Below are positions 10,849-23,086 of a stretch of 64,000 nt of DNA, in pieces. The notes under the pieces are model-generated. The model was not told the DNA's origin. It did not search any database and saw nothing but the letters and a program-made list of their open reading frames with translations. The first letter of the stretch is position 1; each line of letters starts with the position of its first letter. Source of the stretch: Flaccisagitta enflata. Lineage: Eukaryota; Chaetognatha; Sagittoidea; Aphragmophora. The DNA lies in assembly GCA_965153355.1 (NCBI GenBank), contig OZ231126.1, forward strand, positions 80,662,001-80,726,000, read 5' to 3'. The position numbers were made by a program, and so were the translations under genes.

Positions 10849-11569
10849 TCAGCATATACGATCTAGAATTGAGTCGAGAACTTGTTCAGAACATTTCAAA
10901 AAATCTAAGTAGTAATATCCAATCGGGTGAGTAAAAGTATCAATCTGATACGCCTTAGTAACTAAATTCCGGGCGCATGTCTTGATCATGGACTGGTAAT
11001 AAACTTGAGAACTCTCAATTTTGAACTGAAAGTGTGGTACGTTCAACTCCTGATATGTATCATAGTTTGAAATAAGTCTGAGAAAGTCGCGTTCCATTTC
11101 TTGCAGGTTGATACCAGGGTTGTTCTTCATTCTCGCCCCTTTAGTCTTAAAAAGTGGATCATTGTCGTAGAAAGATAGAAGGTACGCTTTACATGCTAAA
11201 ACAAAACAGGATTTTATATGGCCAACATATTCGTATCCTAAAATGCCCGTCTTTTTTTTTAGCAAACTTCTAAAGTGTATTAGTTTGTGATACGTATCAG
11301 AATCACTATCGAGTTGATAAGTATAGATTGGGTGGTCTAAACTTAACTTAGAAGTGTCCAAAATTTGCTCAACAATGACCAGTTCTCTGTGTGCTAACCA
11401 CAATCTCTCGTCAAAAGACAGTGGTAATTGCTTGGCGATCAAAGTTTGATGGAATGTCTCGTCAGAAACAGCAAATTGGCCGGGCATGTCACCTTCGTAA
11501 TTAGTTGGCGGTTGATTGATGTTCATTATCTTGAGAAAAAGACTGTCGGCTGAAAAGAAAGAGAGAGAG

Positions 11570-11889
11570 AGAGAAAATCACTTGTTCATTTGTTCATTTG
11601 TTCATTTGTTCGTTCGTTTGTTTGTTCGTTTGTTCGTTTGTTCGTTTGTTCGTTTGTTCGTTTGTTCATTGCTTTGTTCATTCATTCATTTTGTTAAACA
11701 TTCATCCATCGGCATTTATTTGGTATCCCAGCACTTGATTTCCCGGCATTTGGTATCCTCATTCTCTCTCCCCCACCCCCCACCCCCCCCCCCCCCCCCC
11801 CTTTCCCGGCAACCGGTAACCTCAAGTAGCTCGTCCTTCAAAGAGTTCGTCGACTGCATCCTTTCTTTCTCCCTATATCTTGTCCACTG

Positions 11890-11966
<77 letters not shown>

Positions 11967-11975
11967 ACAGCAGCA
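11570..11975. repeat. Repeats in the last polymerase intron
   Basis: On the plus strand there are ttcgtttg/ttcatttg units (about 11581-11695), a C-homopolymer tract (about 11770-11802) and a CT microsatellite (about 11893-11963). All lie within the intron between 12360 and 11549. Confidence 0.8.
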
Positions 11976-12663
11976 GCCTGCAGTGCTGCCGCGACTGTGC
12001 TCTTCCTATCTTTAAGCGCCAGCGGCTCCTGATGCAGCGGCCAGGCAACCCTTCTTTTTACACGCAGCAGCAGCAACATGCACACAACGTGTGTCGATCC
12101 AGAGCAAGGTGTGAAATCTATCCCCCCGGCCGGCATCCATTTTGAAATCTCATTCTTCGTCTCTCGCTTCGTGTGTTTTTACGTCAAGTTTTTTTTTGCG
12201 TTACTCTATTATTTTCTCGCGATTTATTCTCATACTTGCGCAATTTTGTCCGTCAGTCTGATACTTACTATCTGAATATACAGTGTAACATCCCAATCCA
12301 AACTTCTCCATAACCGGATTGATTTGAGTATGAAATAAGCGGAGTAGGGTATACTTGGCTGTCAGCGTAATCTAAGACAAAATTAAGAACTAAAATGAAC
12401 TCTAAATAGCATAACATACTAAAGCATACTAAATTACTCAAAATAATCAAGAATGCCTACCGATAAGGCTAGATGAATTGGCTGATTTGCTACCCAGCTT
12501 TTTGACTTCTTGACAGTAACCGAACAATTTTGGTCAATCATAATTGAACGAAAATATAGAGGGTGAGACGCATGTTTGGAAAATAAATGGTCATCACTGA
12601 CAAACATGCAGTTTAGTCTATTTCGTTTATTTTCCATCATTTTCCCGTAAAGCGAGTTCGACT

Positions 12664-12760
12664 GATAGGTAAAAATAGGTTAAAAATAGGTTAAAATAGG
12701 TAGAATAAGTCAAAATCGACTTAGGTCAAAATAAGTCAAAATAAGTCAAACTGATTCCGG
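12664..12760 (-). repeat. aaaataggtt / ataagtcaaa repeats in the second polymerase intron
   Basis: Short tandem copies (taggttaaaaataggtt; ataagtcaaaataagtcaaa) fill the intron just before motif B. The first polymerase intron (13414-12938) likewise has ctgtctgtctatgtctgtct repeats. Confidence 0.75.
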
Positions 12761-15700
12761 TAAACTATAAATCTTGCCTGTAATTATTTCCTATGCTTGG
12801 TGACTTCGCAAGTTGAGATAGTTCTTTCATTTATTATACCTCCTACATATGTTTCAAATATTTTCCGCGCAGTGCAGGTAATCATTTGTGTAATTGCAAC
12901 AAGTTGGTACCCTAATCGCAACAGCAGAGCGAGATAACTGCACAGAAAAAAAAATCCAAGTATCAGTTTCGGTTATGGTCTTGTTTGGATCTGTCTGGAT
13001 CTGTCTGTATCTGTCTGTACAAAAAAAAAAAAGCAATCATCTTTTTTCCCATAAATCTATAATTGCATTGACTGCTGATATAGGAAAAGCTATAAATTCA
13101 AAATTTACGACTTTGTCTGTTTCTGTCTATCCATGTCTGTCCATGTGTCTTGTTATCACTTTCTGTATCTATTTTCCAATAATTGCTTTTTCTTTTTTTT
13201 TTTACCTATAATGGAAAGTCGTAAAAATAAATGGATTCCAGATTTACGACTCGGTCTGTCTCTGTCTGTCTATCTGTCTGTCTTGTCTGTTATCCAATAA
13301 TTGATTTTTTTCCCTATAATTGAAAGCTGTAAAATATATAGGGCAAAGTCATAAAATAGAGAATGATGAAGATTTTTGACTGTCTGTCACTGTCTGTCTA
13401 TGTCTGTCTCTTACCGATGATTCACTGCAAAGTTATGAACGTCTCCCAATGTAGGTATCAATCTTAGTTGTGACATTTGATAGCTATTTTCTATCTGTTC
13501 GCAGGCGTCAATATCTTTATCAGTTTCCAAGAGGTCAATGTTTGTATCGTCAACAAACTTTCCATTTTTCATGAAATTCATAGATTTGCGACTATTTTTT
13601 GACAACCATGATTTTCGGGGGTACTTTTTGACATAAACTACGGGAAGGGCTTTCAACTTGTCTTGATGTTTTTTGTCTATTTTCAAAGAAACTATGAAGA
13701 ATTGTATATAGTCTGTTTCTACACCGAGAATGTTCTTTTTTGAAAAGACCTTGTTTTCTTGCCAGAAATGATAACTACCATTATTGATATCTTCGCATGC
13801 TTGTCTCATTTCGGCTTTTGAATTGATGACAAAATCTGAGTATGCATGACTGAAATTCTGCATGCTATTACTGTATTGTGAGTTCTGGTCAATTATCATA
13901 TGGTAACATGAAGGCTTACTGGGATCATAATCTGGCAAGAATTGTGCATTTGTTTTGTTGATTCTCGAAAAATTCATCTGTACTACGCCACCTATAATAT
14001 GCCGTTCAAGAAGTTGATAGATGGATGCGTCATACTGACTTAAAACAGGCTGTCCTTCCTTTTTAGCTACATCCATGAACACTCTTAAAGAAAAACTGGG
14101 AAGCGATAAAAAACTGCATAAATTTCTGCCTGTCTCCTCAAATGTGTCTAAGATGTATCTTTTTAAAATACTCAAGAGGAACATTGTATCACTGAGACAG
14201 TAAACTTTAAACATTTCCAGCCATGTAAGCGAGCGTCCTTTTTCCTTTCTCTCATATTCTTGTAGATTTTGCCAAAAATGATGACATTTGTTGTAAGAAA
14301 AATCATCCACCTGATGGCCAAATCTGTCCGTGAGCCACTCAGACTGTTCAATGAATTCTGTTGATTTCAGAAATTTGTCTCCTACTTCTCCACTCTCTAA
14401 ACTCAGATATGGCATGGAACCTTTTGTTAACAGATCAGAGCCCGTTAAATAATCCAAATATTTATTTTTCCTCAAATATTCAAAATAGAGAGGGAAGCAC
14501 TCTGCAAAAGTCTTGGTGCCTTTCAAAACTCCTTCAGCTGAAACCTCAATGAGATGGCTGAGGCTTGAAGGGACAATGGCATATGAGTCCCTAAGTATAT
14601 ACCTGAAGAAGCTATGTTTGCATGAGTGATGACTCTTGGTGGTTGGAAGGCAATCAAAGCAACAAAATTTGAAACTGAAAGTTAGATATCATTCACTCGA
14701 TGCTTTACAGAGCAGTTTAACTCCGCGAAATCTCGCGTCGCTGCAGGATATGGCTTGAGCGATACTTTTTAAGCAAAATGCAAAATCAAAATGGCTTCCC
14801 GCGTGAAGATAGATGTAAAAATCATGCCGATTAAGCCTATAATAATTCACATTGCAATTGTTACATAAGATTTTTCTAAGTCCGCCACCTCTGCCAGGCA
14901 GAAGACTTGAACTGCCAACTCTGCAGTGATCAAGGATTTTTTCAGATTCCTGTAGTTGTTTTTTACATAAATCATTCATACAATGATTTGTTTGTCTGAC
15001 TATCTGTCTTTCTTCGTCGTTCAGTCTGATAGTGCTGTAGAATTCACAAATATGATCCAAGTGATGTTTGGCTGTCTGTGATTGTTTTACCAAAGCAACT
15101 ATACAATCGTATGTTGAGAATTCCCCGTCCGTTATTACTGGTTCAAAAGTATGAGATTTGAAACCCCGTATCTCAGGTGTGTCGTAACATGAAAATTCCA
15201 TGGTTGAAGTTAAACAGGCTGAAGCTATGACAGCACGGCATTCTTCATTGAGAACCTCCTTATTGTTTAGTCTCTCCTCAATATTGTCAGTTTTGGCAAA
15301 ATTTGCTTCCAAGTCGCAAACCGCGATGTAAATAGGAGCCACTAAGCCTTTTTTCTCATTTGTCAATAGTTCAGGTTCAATTGGTTTTGACTTATCTTTA
15401 TAATTTGGAGTTGGCATTGAGATTTTTTGAAAATCAGGATTCCTTTTCACACACAGTCATTTTTAAGATGATCGAGAAAAACACTTTTTTTGCGATAGTG
15501 AAATGAGCATAATCGACAATAAAAATGAGCGTGTTTCCCTCCGTCACAAATTCGATCTATGAGTGCTGACAAGTCACATATCAATGCTGCATGTCCGTTC
15601 TGGATTGTTTTCATCAGATTTAACGGCTTTTCATTGTAGATAAGGATGTCAATTGAGAAATGTTCAAAATCAATGATTTTATCTTCCTCTTTCACACCCA

Positions 15701-16416
15701 CGAAGTTTGTTTTCCCTACATCAGCATATACAGTTATTACATCTTTTCCACTACACCAGATGACATTAAAATAGTAATTTTCTAGTTCGAGACTTGCTTT
15801 CAATTTTTGAAAATTCTGCTTGCCTGATTTGAGTGGAAATAAGTGACCACACTTTGCATACAACTCCTCGTAAACTTCACCACATAGTGATCGCAATTGA
15901 GTGTCGTTTAAAATGCTTGGCAATAAACTTGGCCACTGAGATTTAGGAAAACCTCTATATCTGTTTTGCATGGCAAGGTGGAGTGCTACACTCATCAATA
16001 AGCACTCATTTTCTAAATTATAAAGTTGAATCACATATTTTGGTTTTATGGCATTAGGCAACTTTTGATATTTTCCAGCTGTCATTCCAACCAACTTAAC
16101 ACACTCCAGTCTATATTGAACTAGATTGATGACGACAAAATTTGAACCAGAATCTAAATATGAGATGATAGTCTGTTCCGTGTGATGGAAAAAGAAATCT
16201 TAAATATCATCTATATCTTGAGGAGGTGTAAGTTGGACAAGTCCGGTGAATATGAACTCTATTCTTTGCAGATCATATTGTTCCTCATTCGTTTCAATCG
16301 CTTTTCCAAAGAGGACCGAAGTATTCAGTCCCACCTTCAAGTTTTTGTCTTTTTCTAAGCGTCTTTCTATTTCTGATCGTAATAAAGGCCGTAATCGTGC
16401 AAAATTTTGAGTAAAA

Positions 16417-16937
16417 TCATCCGTCCGTCTCTGCATCTGACTCTGCATCTGACTCTGCATCTGAATGTTCAGCGCCTCCTTGTTTTGATTTAGCGCTGAA
16501 TATGCAAGACCGAAAGTGTGCATTTTTCTCAAAATCGTTGCGCAAATACTTGTGACATATAGGACAATTGTTTTTTTTCCTTAAATAAATTCTTACTTTT
16601 TTCCGTTCATTCTTTGATCTCGCATTTCCAATTTTGTCCGTAGCCTCAAAGAAGGGTGTGTGACGCTTGTAATCAAAATATCCTTGCCCTTGTCGTATGT
16701 TCTTGCGTTTGGATTTGCCCTTTCCTTTATTCAAGCCTTTACCATTTTTACTTATAGCTTGTCTTTGAGTAAACTTGGCTCGTGCACCGTTGGATGTCTG
16801 TGCGTTGTTGGATGTCTGTGCACCGCTGGTTGTCTGTGCACCGCTGGCTGTCCGTGCGTCGTAATCTGATCTATCGTTGTAAAATGAGCAATGGGGCTGT
16901 GCATCGTCCTCCACTAGATGAGTCGTGTCCGTTTTAG
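16417..16937 (-). CDS. Basic C2H2-type zinc-finger ORF upstream of the polymerase
   Basis: On the minus strand the frame is open from an acceptor-like site at 16938 (ttcattcag) and ends at 16417; a GTG at 16914 is the first conventional alternative start. The product has a repetitive N-terminus (TSGAQTSNNAQTSNGA), a Lys-rich nuclear-signal-like stretch (GKGKSKRKN), a finger NCPICHKYLRNDFEKNAHF ending in Cys (C-x2-C...H-x3-C) and an acidic SDAESDAESDAE tail. The tail overlaps the polymerase start in another frame. It may be a separate DNA-binding protein with an upstream exon not located, or a former N-terminal extension of the polymerase. No family is recognised. Confidence 0.45.
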
Positions 16938-17066
16938 CTGAATGAACAAATGGGAAATGACTGAATTATAATCAAGCTTTCTCTCTTTCTCTCTTTCCCT
17001 TGCAGATCGATAAGATTATAATAACAACAACAAAAACAACAAAAACAATAACAACAAGAAAACTTC

Positions 17067-19359
17067 ATGTGCGTCGGTCTTCGTCCGTTGTCCGCGATGT
17101 CTCCCCCACGTCGTCGTCGTCGTCGTCCTTCGCCTCCTTCATCGCCGGCGCCGCCTTCGCCACCTTCGCCGCCTCCGCATCTCATCAGAGACGCGAACCT
17201 CTTATTCACGCTGTTTTACATGATCGTCGCTGGCAGCATTCTCATCGCGTCGATCCCCGAGGCTGCACCACGTCCACAGCCACGTCAATGGACGATGGAG
17301 GAATGCATCAATTTCCGCGTCATCGAAATGGATGAACCATATTCTGACGCCTCCGCAAAGTAAGGGTGTTTTTGTTCTTGTTTTGTTTGTTTGTCAATTG
17401 ACTAATTTTGTTCTTGTTTTTGATCTTGTTTTATTTTTGTTCTGTTCTGTCAAAACAGATACCGCGCTTACTAGTGGTTAGGATTCAGGGGGGTGATTGT
17501 TGCTTGTTTGTCTCTTGTTTGTCAATTGACTGTTTTTATTATTGTATAGTTACCATGTGAAACTAGTGGTTAGGATTCAGAGTGTCTGTACAAGCTTGTC
17601 TGTTTCTAGTCCGTCGTTCGTACATGCTTGTCCATTTCTAGTCCGTTGATTGTATATTGCTTGTCTGTTACTAGACCGTTAGTGTCCGTCATTTTGTCTG
17701 TTGCAATATACAATGCTTGTCCGTTTCCAGTCCGTAGCATGTAGTCACTTGTCTGTTTCTAGTCCGTTGCTTGTACATGCTTGTTTTAAATTGTTTTCTC
17801 TTGTTGCCTCCTCCACAGCTGTCGTCGATTCATTAACACACAGAAGACTCCGTCTCGCATCGTCGATGATCGTGGCTCATCAACTCGTTCCGACGTTGAG
17901 TCTTTCCTGCATGATTATCCACCGCCGATCGGCGTTGATTTGATTGAGTACAACGACCGTAATCCTTGTCGTCATCATCGTCGTCCACTCAATGAGGATA
18001 TTGATTCTGGGTAAGAGTATGTCTTGTACCATGTTGACTAGTGGTCAGGATTCAGTTGTCCATTTGTCTGTTTCGAGTCCATTTGTTAGTGATGTATAAA
18101 TATGTGACATGTTTGCAATGCAAGTGTGTGAATGTATGCTGGTGGAATATATGGAATACATAAATCAAATATGGAATATGGAAAGTGTATCAATGCAAGT
18201 ATATGGAATGCAAATGTTTTATGGAATATGTTACTGTGTTTTCTTTCACAGATTATCCATTGGAGATTCCATCGGTATTGCCATTGGCGTCATCATCACA
18301 ATCGGCGTCGTCGCATTGGCAGCGTGGATGAAGATGCATTGGGACGACGAGGACGTCCAACAAATGCTGCCTTTCCTCGCAGCCATCCTCCGCTTCGCTC
18401 ATTGGTTGATCAACCGCCGCCGCGCCGATCGTCCTCGCGGTCGACCTCCAACTCCTCCTCTTCGCGTCCGCACTCCTCAACGTCATGCTCCTCTTCCACC
18501 ATCCTCTCGTCCTCTGCCATCTCGTCCTCGCGCTCCTCTTTCACCATCCATCGCATCTCCTCCATCTTCCTTCGCGCCTCTTCCACCTTCCTCCGCCTCC
18601 ACCTTCCACACTGCCAACAATACCACCAACAACAACACCACTAACTCTTTATATGTCACCGCCAACAACTCCACTCAGAACTCTTTCATCACCGCCAACA
18701 ACTCCACTTCATCGTCTCGCGCCTCCTTTCACACTCCAATCTCCACCACTTCTCCGACTTATCTCTCTCCGCTCTCACACGCTTCCACTGCTCAACCTTC
18801 ATCCTCTCAACTTCAACAACTCACCAACACTCTTACTTCGGCATTCACCACCGCCATCTCCAACGCCCTCTCTTCCTCCACTCATCACCTCGATCTTCCT
18901 TCATCCACTCCCAACGTCAACGCCAATCCACCACCATCCGTTCCACTCTTCTCATCCATCCGTCCTCCTCGTCACGATTCACCAGCTCCACCGTCACCTC
19001 CACCCTCATCTCCTCCCGATCGTCGCAACCGCGCTCTCGGCCTCGCCTTCCCCGTCAACGACGAGGCCCTGCATCGCCGTCTTCAGGGACTTGTGGCCAT
19101 GCAGGAGGCCTACGACCGCGCGGCGAGGCCAGCGGCAGTTCGCCGCATTCATTTTGAGGACGATCATCAGGCGAACGGTCAGGCGAACGGTCAGGCGGAC
19201 AGTCAAGCGCACAGTCAAATGGACGATCTCGCTCAGCCTTTGGACAACGAACAATCGATTGAAACGGTCGGTGCAGACGGCATGGACAGACTTCCGGCGC
19301 AGACGCAAAAAACGGATGAAAATGCAAACGAGTCCGGATATACATCAAACATGCAGTAA
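17067..19359 (+). CDS. Three-exon membrane protein with long Pro/Ser/Thr-rich tail
   Basis: Exons 17067-17359, 17819-18010 and 18252-19359 join in phase with GT/AG borders to give about 530 residues. An acceptor at 17005 suggests a further 5' non-coding exon. The N-terminus is Arg/Pro-rich, followed by a hydrophobic segment (LLFTLFYMIVAGSILIASI), then an extracellular-type domain with Cys in exons 1 and 2. A transmembrane segment follows in exon 3 (IGIAIGVIITIGVVALAAW), then a 330-residue low-complexity tail with Pro-rich and Asn/Thr-rich stretches, and a final more ordered part after about 19000. The C-terminal part has an NGQANGQADSQ repeat. This could be a virion envelope or receptor-like protein; there is no recognised family. 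GC-rich codon use differs from the adjacent polymerase. Confidence 0.6.
17360..17818 (+). repeat. Intron 1 repeats, including tRNA-Glu-like motif copies
   Basis: The intron contains several copies of cttgtctgtttctagtccgt and two copies of actagtggttaggattcag (17470-17488 and 17562-17580). The 16-mer ctagtggttaggattc is identical to the D-arm/A-box region of animal tRNA-Glu genes. Confidence 0.7.
18011..18251 (+). repeat. Intron 2 with tatggaata repeats and a third tRNA-Glu-like motif
   Basis: actagtggtcaggattcag lies at 18037-18055, 27 bp after the donor. The rest is a degenerate series of atatggaatatgg units before the acceptor at 18249-18251. Confidence 0.7.
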
Positions 19360-20634
<1,275 letters not shown>

Positions 20635-21243
20635 TTATCTACCAATCATCTCAGATAACTGTGTACGACATGACATTTGTGATAGTTTCAGATATCTTCG
20701 ACGCAAAAAATAGCGCCAACACTGACAAAAGTATTCAATATCGCGTTGGTAATACAGCAGTGTATTAAAATTAGAAATTTCATTTATTGGGATATTTTTT
20801 TTTAAAGTCGCGTAGTCATAATCCCGTTCTATTCTAACCTTAAATTCAGAGACCAATTGAAGATAGTACGTAATGACATATGGACTTTCAAACTGACATT
20901 CTTTAAGTGGTGAAAATGTTCTGGGAATAACCATTTGAGTCTCTGAGTGATTTAGCATAGGTTTGTCTAAACAACAACATAAAGGATAGATTGGCATCAA
21001 ATCGGGCGTGCATTGACCTATGCACATTCCAAAAAGAGGAAAATACGCGACATCATCTTTGTTGTTATTGATTATGCTATATTCATCATAATTTAATTTA
21101 ATCAATCGATAGAAATCATATCTTACTAAATAATCAAGATAGTCGAAAGCATCAGACATAAAAGATGTTGCAGCTTTATGCACAGATAAATCAAAATTAT
21201 GAGGAAAAGGCCAAATATCGTATGGTCCTAAATTTTCATTCAT
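20635..21243 (-). CDS. Hypothetical viral-type protein, 202 aa
   Basis: Minus-strand ORF from ATG at 21243 to a stop at 20635, AT-rich like the protease and polymerase. Features: an acidic/aromatic N-terminus (MNENLGPYDIWPFPHNFDL), a Cys-rich centre (GMCIGQCTPDLMPIYPLCCC) and a Lys/Arg-rich C-terminus with FCQCWRYFLRRRYLKL. No transmembrane segment is obvious and no family is recognised. It lies 9 bp downstream of the stop of the next ORF, so the three minus-strand ORFs probably form one transcription unit starting near 22622. Confidence 0.55.
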   Translation of the reverse strand: MNENLGPYDIWPFPHNFDLSVHKAATSFMSDAFDYLDYLVRYDFYRLIKLNYDEYSIINNNKDDVAYFPLFGMCIGQCTPDLMPIYPLCCCLDKPMLNHSETQMVIPRTFSPLKECQFESPYVITYYLQLVSEFKVRIERDYDYATLKKNIPINEISNFNTLLYYQRDIEYFCQCWRYFLRRRYLKLSQMSCRTQLSEMIGR

Positions 21244-21252
21244 TTTTTTTTT

Positions 21253-21822
21253 TTAGATTGCATCAGGCCAGGTAACTAAATCATAAATCGCATTTATGAA
21301 ATGTCTGTCATAAATTTCATGCACCATGCCAGGTTCTTCATTATAGTCTAAAAATAAACCAGAATTGTAAGACTGGTCTATTTCTTCTTGCGTATCGCTG
21401 ACATTATCAAATTCTTCAGTTTGCAATTCAAACTGTTCGAGAATCTCATCATTATGATAGGTGGTCAGATTATTTCCTATTTTGTATGTACAAATGGACC
21501 AGAGTGTAGACTCGTAGTCAGTCAATTTCAAAAAAGTATTTAAATTATCTATTGTGGGGCTCATGCCAGACTTAGACGCACACTTACGTTTACAATTTGG
21601 CTTACAAATAGATCTACGTATTGGAACACCTTTGTCTGAGATCGCTAATAAGTAATACCTGATAAGATCCAATTTACCTTGATCATCTGTCTGATCATTG
21701 ATAATACGTTTGACAGGTTTTTTTTGGTAAGTGTGACAAAATGTATATCTTTTGGTGGGTTCAGCCCACTGATCAAACTCATCAAAGTGAATATAATTAT
21801 AATTAAGAAATTTACGCCCCAT
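21253..21822 (-). CDS. Hypothetical viral-type protein, 189 aa
   Basis: I chose the ATG at 21822 (MGRKFLNYNYIHFDEFDQW); the frame is open further upstream to 21864, but only with a GTG. Hydrophilic, with a Cys cluster (SICKPNCKRKC, a possible metal site) and an acidic C-terminal half rich in Asp/Glu. No family is recognised. The intact frame, the short gaps to both neighbours (35 bp and 9 bp) and the AT-rich codon use support a real compact viral gene. Confidence 0.55.
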   Translation of the reverse strand: MGRKFLNYNYIHFDEFDQWAEPTKRYTFCHTYQKKPVKRIINDQTDDQGKLDLIRYYLLAISDKGVPIRRSICKPNCKRKCASKSGMSPTIDNLNTFLKLTDYESTLWSICTYKIGNNLTTYHNDEILEQFELQTEEFDNVSDTQEEIDQSYNSGLFLDYNEEPGMVHEIYDRHFINAIYDLVTWPDAI

Positions 21823-21857
21823 GTTAAAATGATAAAAATAATCACAAAAGATCACAG

Positions 21858-22622
21858 TCACCACAAGCTGTCATTTTGATAATCCTCTTGATCCTCTTGA
21901 TCATCTACTTCTAAAAATTCATGTATTTCTTGTCTGCGTGATTCACGCGATTGTGCGTGAATTCGTGTCATTTCAGAAAGTAAAAGTTCCTCGTTAATTC
22001 TGCTACTTAATGCAGTCTCCCTCCAAGCTTCATTTTGACGTCTCGCTCTCTGTTGTTGCATGTGTATTCTTATACAAACACGTGACCACTGATTTGATCT
22101 TGTTGGTATCAACACATCACGTGATTTTACTTTATGTTCATCTTGTTCGTTTTCGATGGCCGGGGTGTAAGTAATATCAAGAGTTTGTGTTAAGCTATTC
22201 ATAAATGTAGACTCTGACACCGCATTTCGATACTGCGCTAGTCTTTGACTCTCATGAGTAGTTACTGAAATATCTTCAACTTGAATATCTCTGTAGCTTG
22301 CAACACCATTTGTCCGCTCCACCCAGTATCGTTTTTGCTCCTCAGAGATTTTGAGAAATTTAGTAAGTTTCAAAAGATTAAGATGCTGTGTGGATGGGTC
22401 CTTCTCCGTGTAGCAATGCTCTTTGCAAGCAGTGCGCAGATGCGACAAAGTCTTAAAACATTGCACCGGGATCCCATACGACGAATTAGCACTCTTCCAA
22501 AGATTTTCAATGTTCAGTACTTGAGATTGTAAACAAAATAAACTTTGGTATGGTTTTGTAAAATTAGTTTTTTGAGTTTTGAGATCACTATGCTGACGAG
22601 TTGGAATGAATATTCGCGTCAT
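21858..22622 (-). CDS. Hypothetical viral-type protein, 254 aa, first gene of the minus-strand trio
   Basis: ATG at 22622, stop at 21858. Hydrophilic with a Cys/His pattern near residues 58-75 (TACKEHCYTEKD) and a C-terminal half rich in Arg, Gln and Glu (MQQQRARRQNEAWRE, ESRRQEIHEFLE) that is likely a long helix or coiled coil. It ends in an acidic DDQEDQEDYQND tail. No family is recognised. It is transcribed divergently from the mucin-like gene across a 464-bp intergenic region holding opposed GA and CT microsatellites. Confidence 0.55.
   Translation of the reverse strand: MTRIFIPTRQHSDLKTQKTNFTKPYQSLFCLQSQVLNIENLWKSANSSYGIPVQCFKTLSHLRTACKEHCYTEKDPSTQHLNLLKLTKFLKISEEQKRYWVERTNGVASYRDIQVEDISVTTHESQRLAQYRNAVSESTFMNSLTQTLDITYTPAIENEQDEHKVKSRDVLIPTRSNQWSRVCIRIHMQQQRARRQNEAWRETALSSRINEELLLSEMTRIHAQSRESRRQEIHEFLEVDDQEDQEDYQNDSLW

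Positions 22623-23086
<464 letters not shown>

Larger units (their letters stand above)
10849..16523 (-). pseudogene. Protein-primed family B DNA polymerase (Polinton pPolB), spliced and broken
   Basis: On the minus strand from ATG at 16523. The proposed exons are 16523-13415, 12937-12778, 12661-12360 and 11549-10849. Exon 1 holds an N-terminal domain with a finger-like FYCRLCSFHYRKK (about 15510), exonuclease motifs (CDLEANF; SHFDFAF; YCLSDTMFL), the segment RDSYAIVPSSL and polymerase motif A (DQNSQYSNSM). Exon 2 carries the region just before motif B, exon 3 starts with NSLYGK (motif B), and motif C (DxDS) appears split across the last intron. Exon 4 is the thumb/C-terminus. The total, about 1400 codons, fits Polinton polymerases. 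Breaks: in-frame TAA at 16200-16202, a frame change in a GT run at 15447-15452, in-frame TGA at 14689-14691, a stop at the motif B lysine codon in exon 2, and a frame change near 12440. The last two introns would use non-GT donors. It is probably inactive. Confidence 0.75.
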
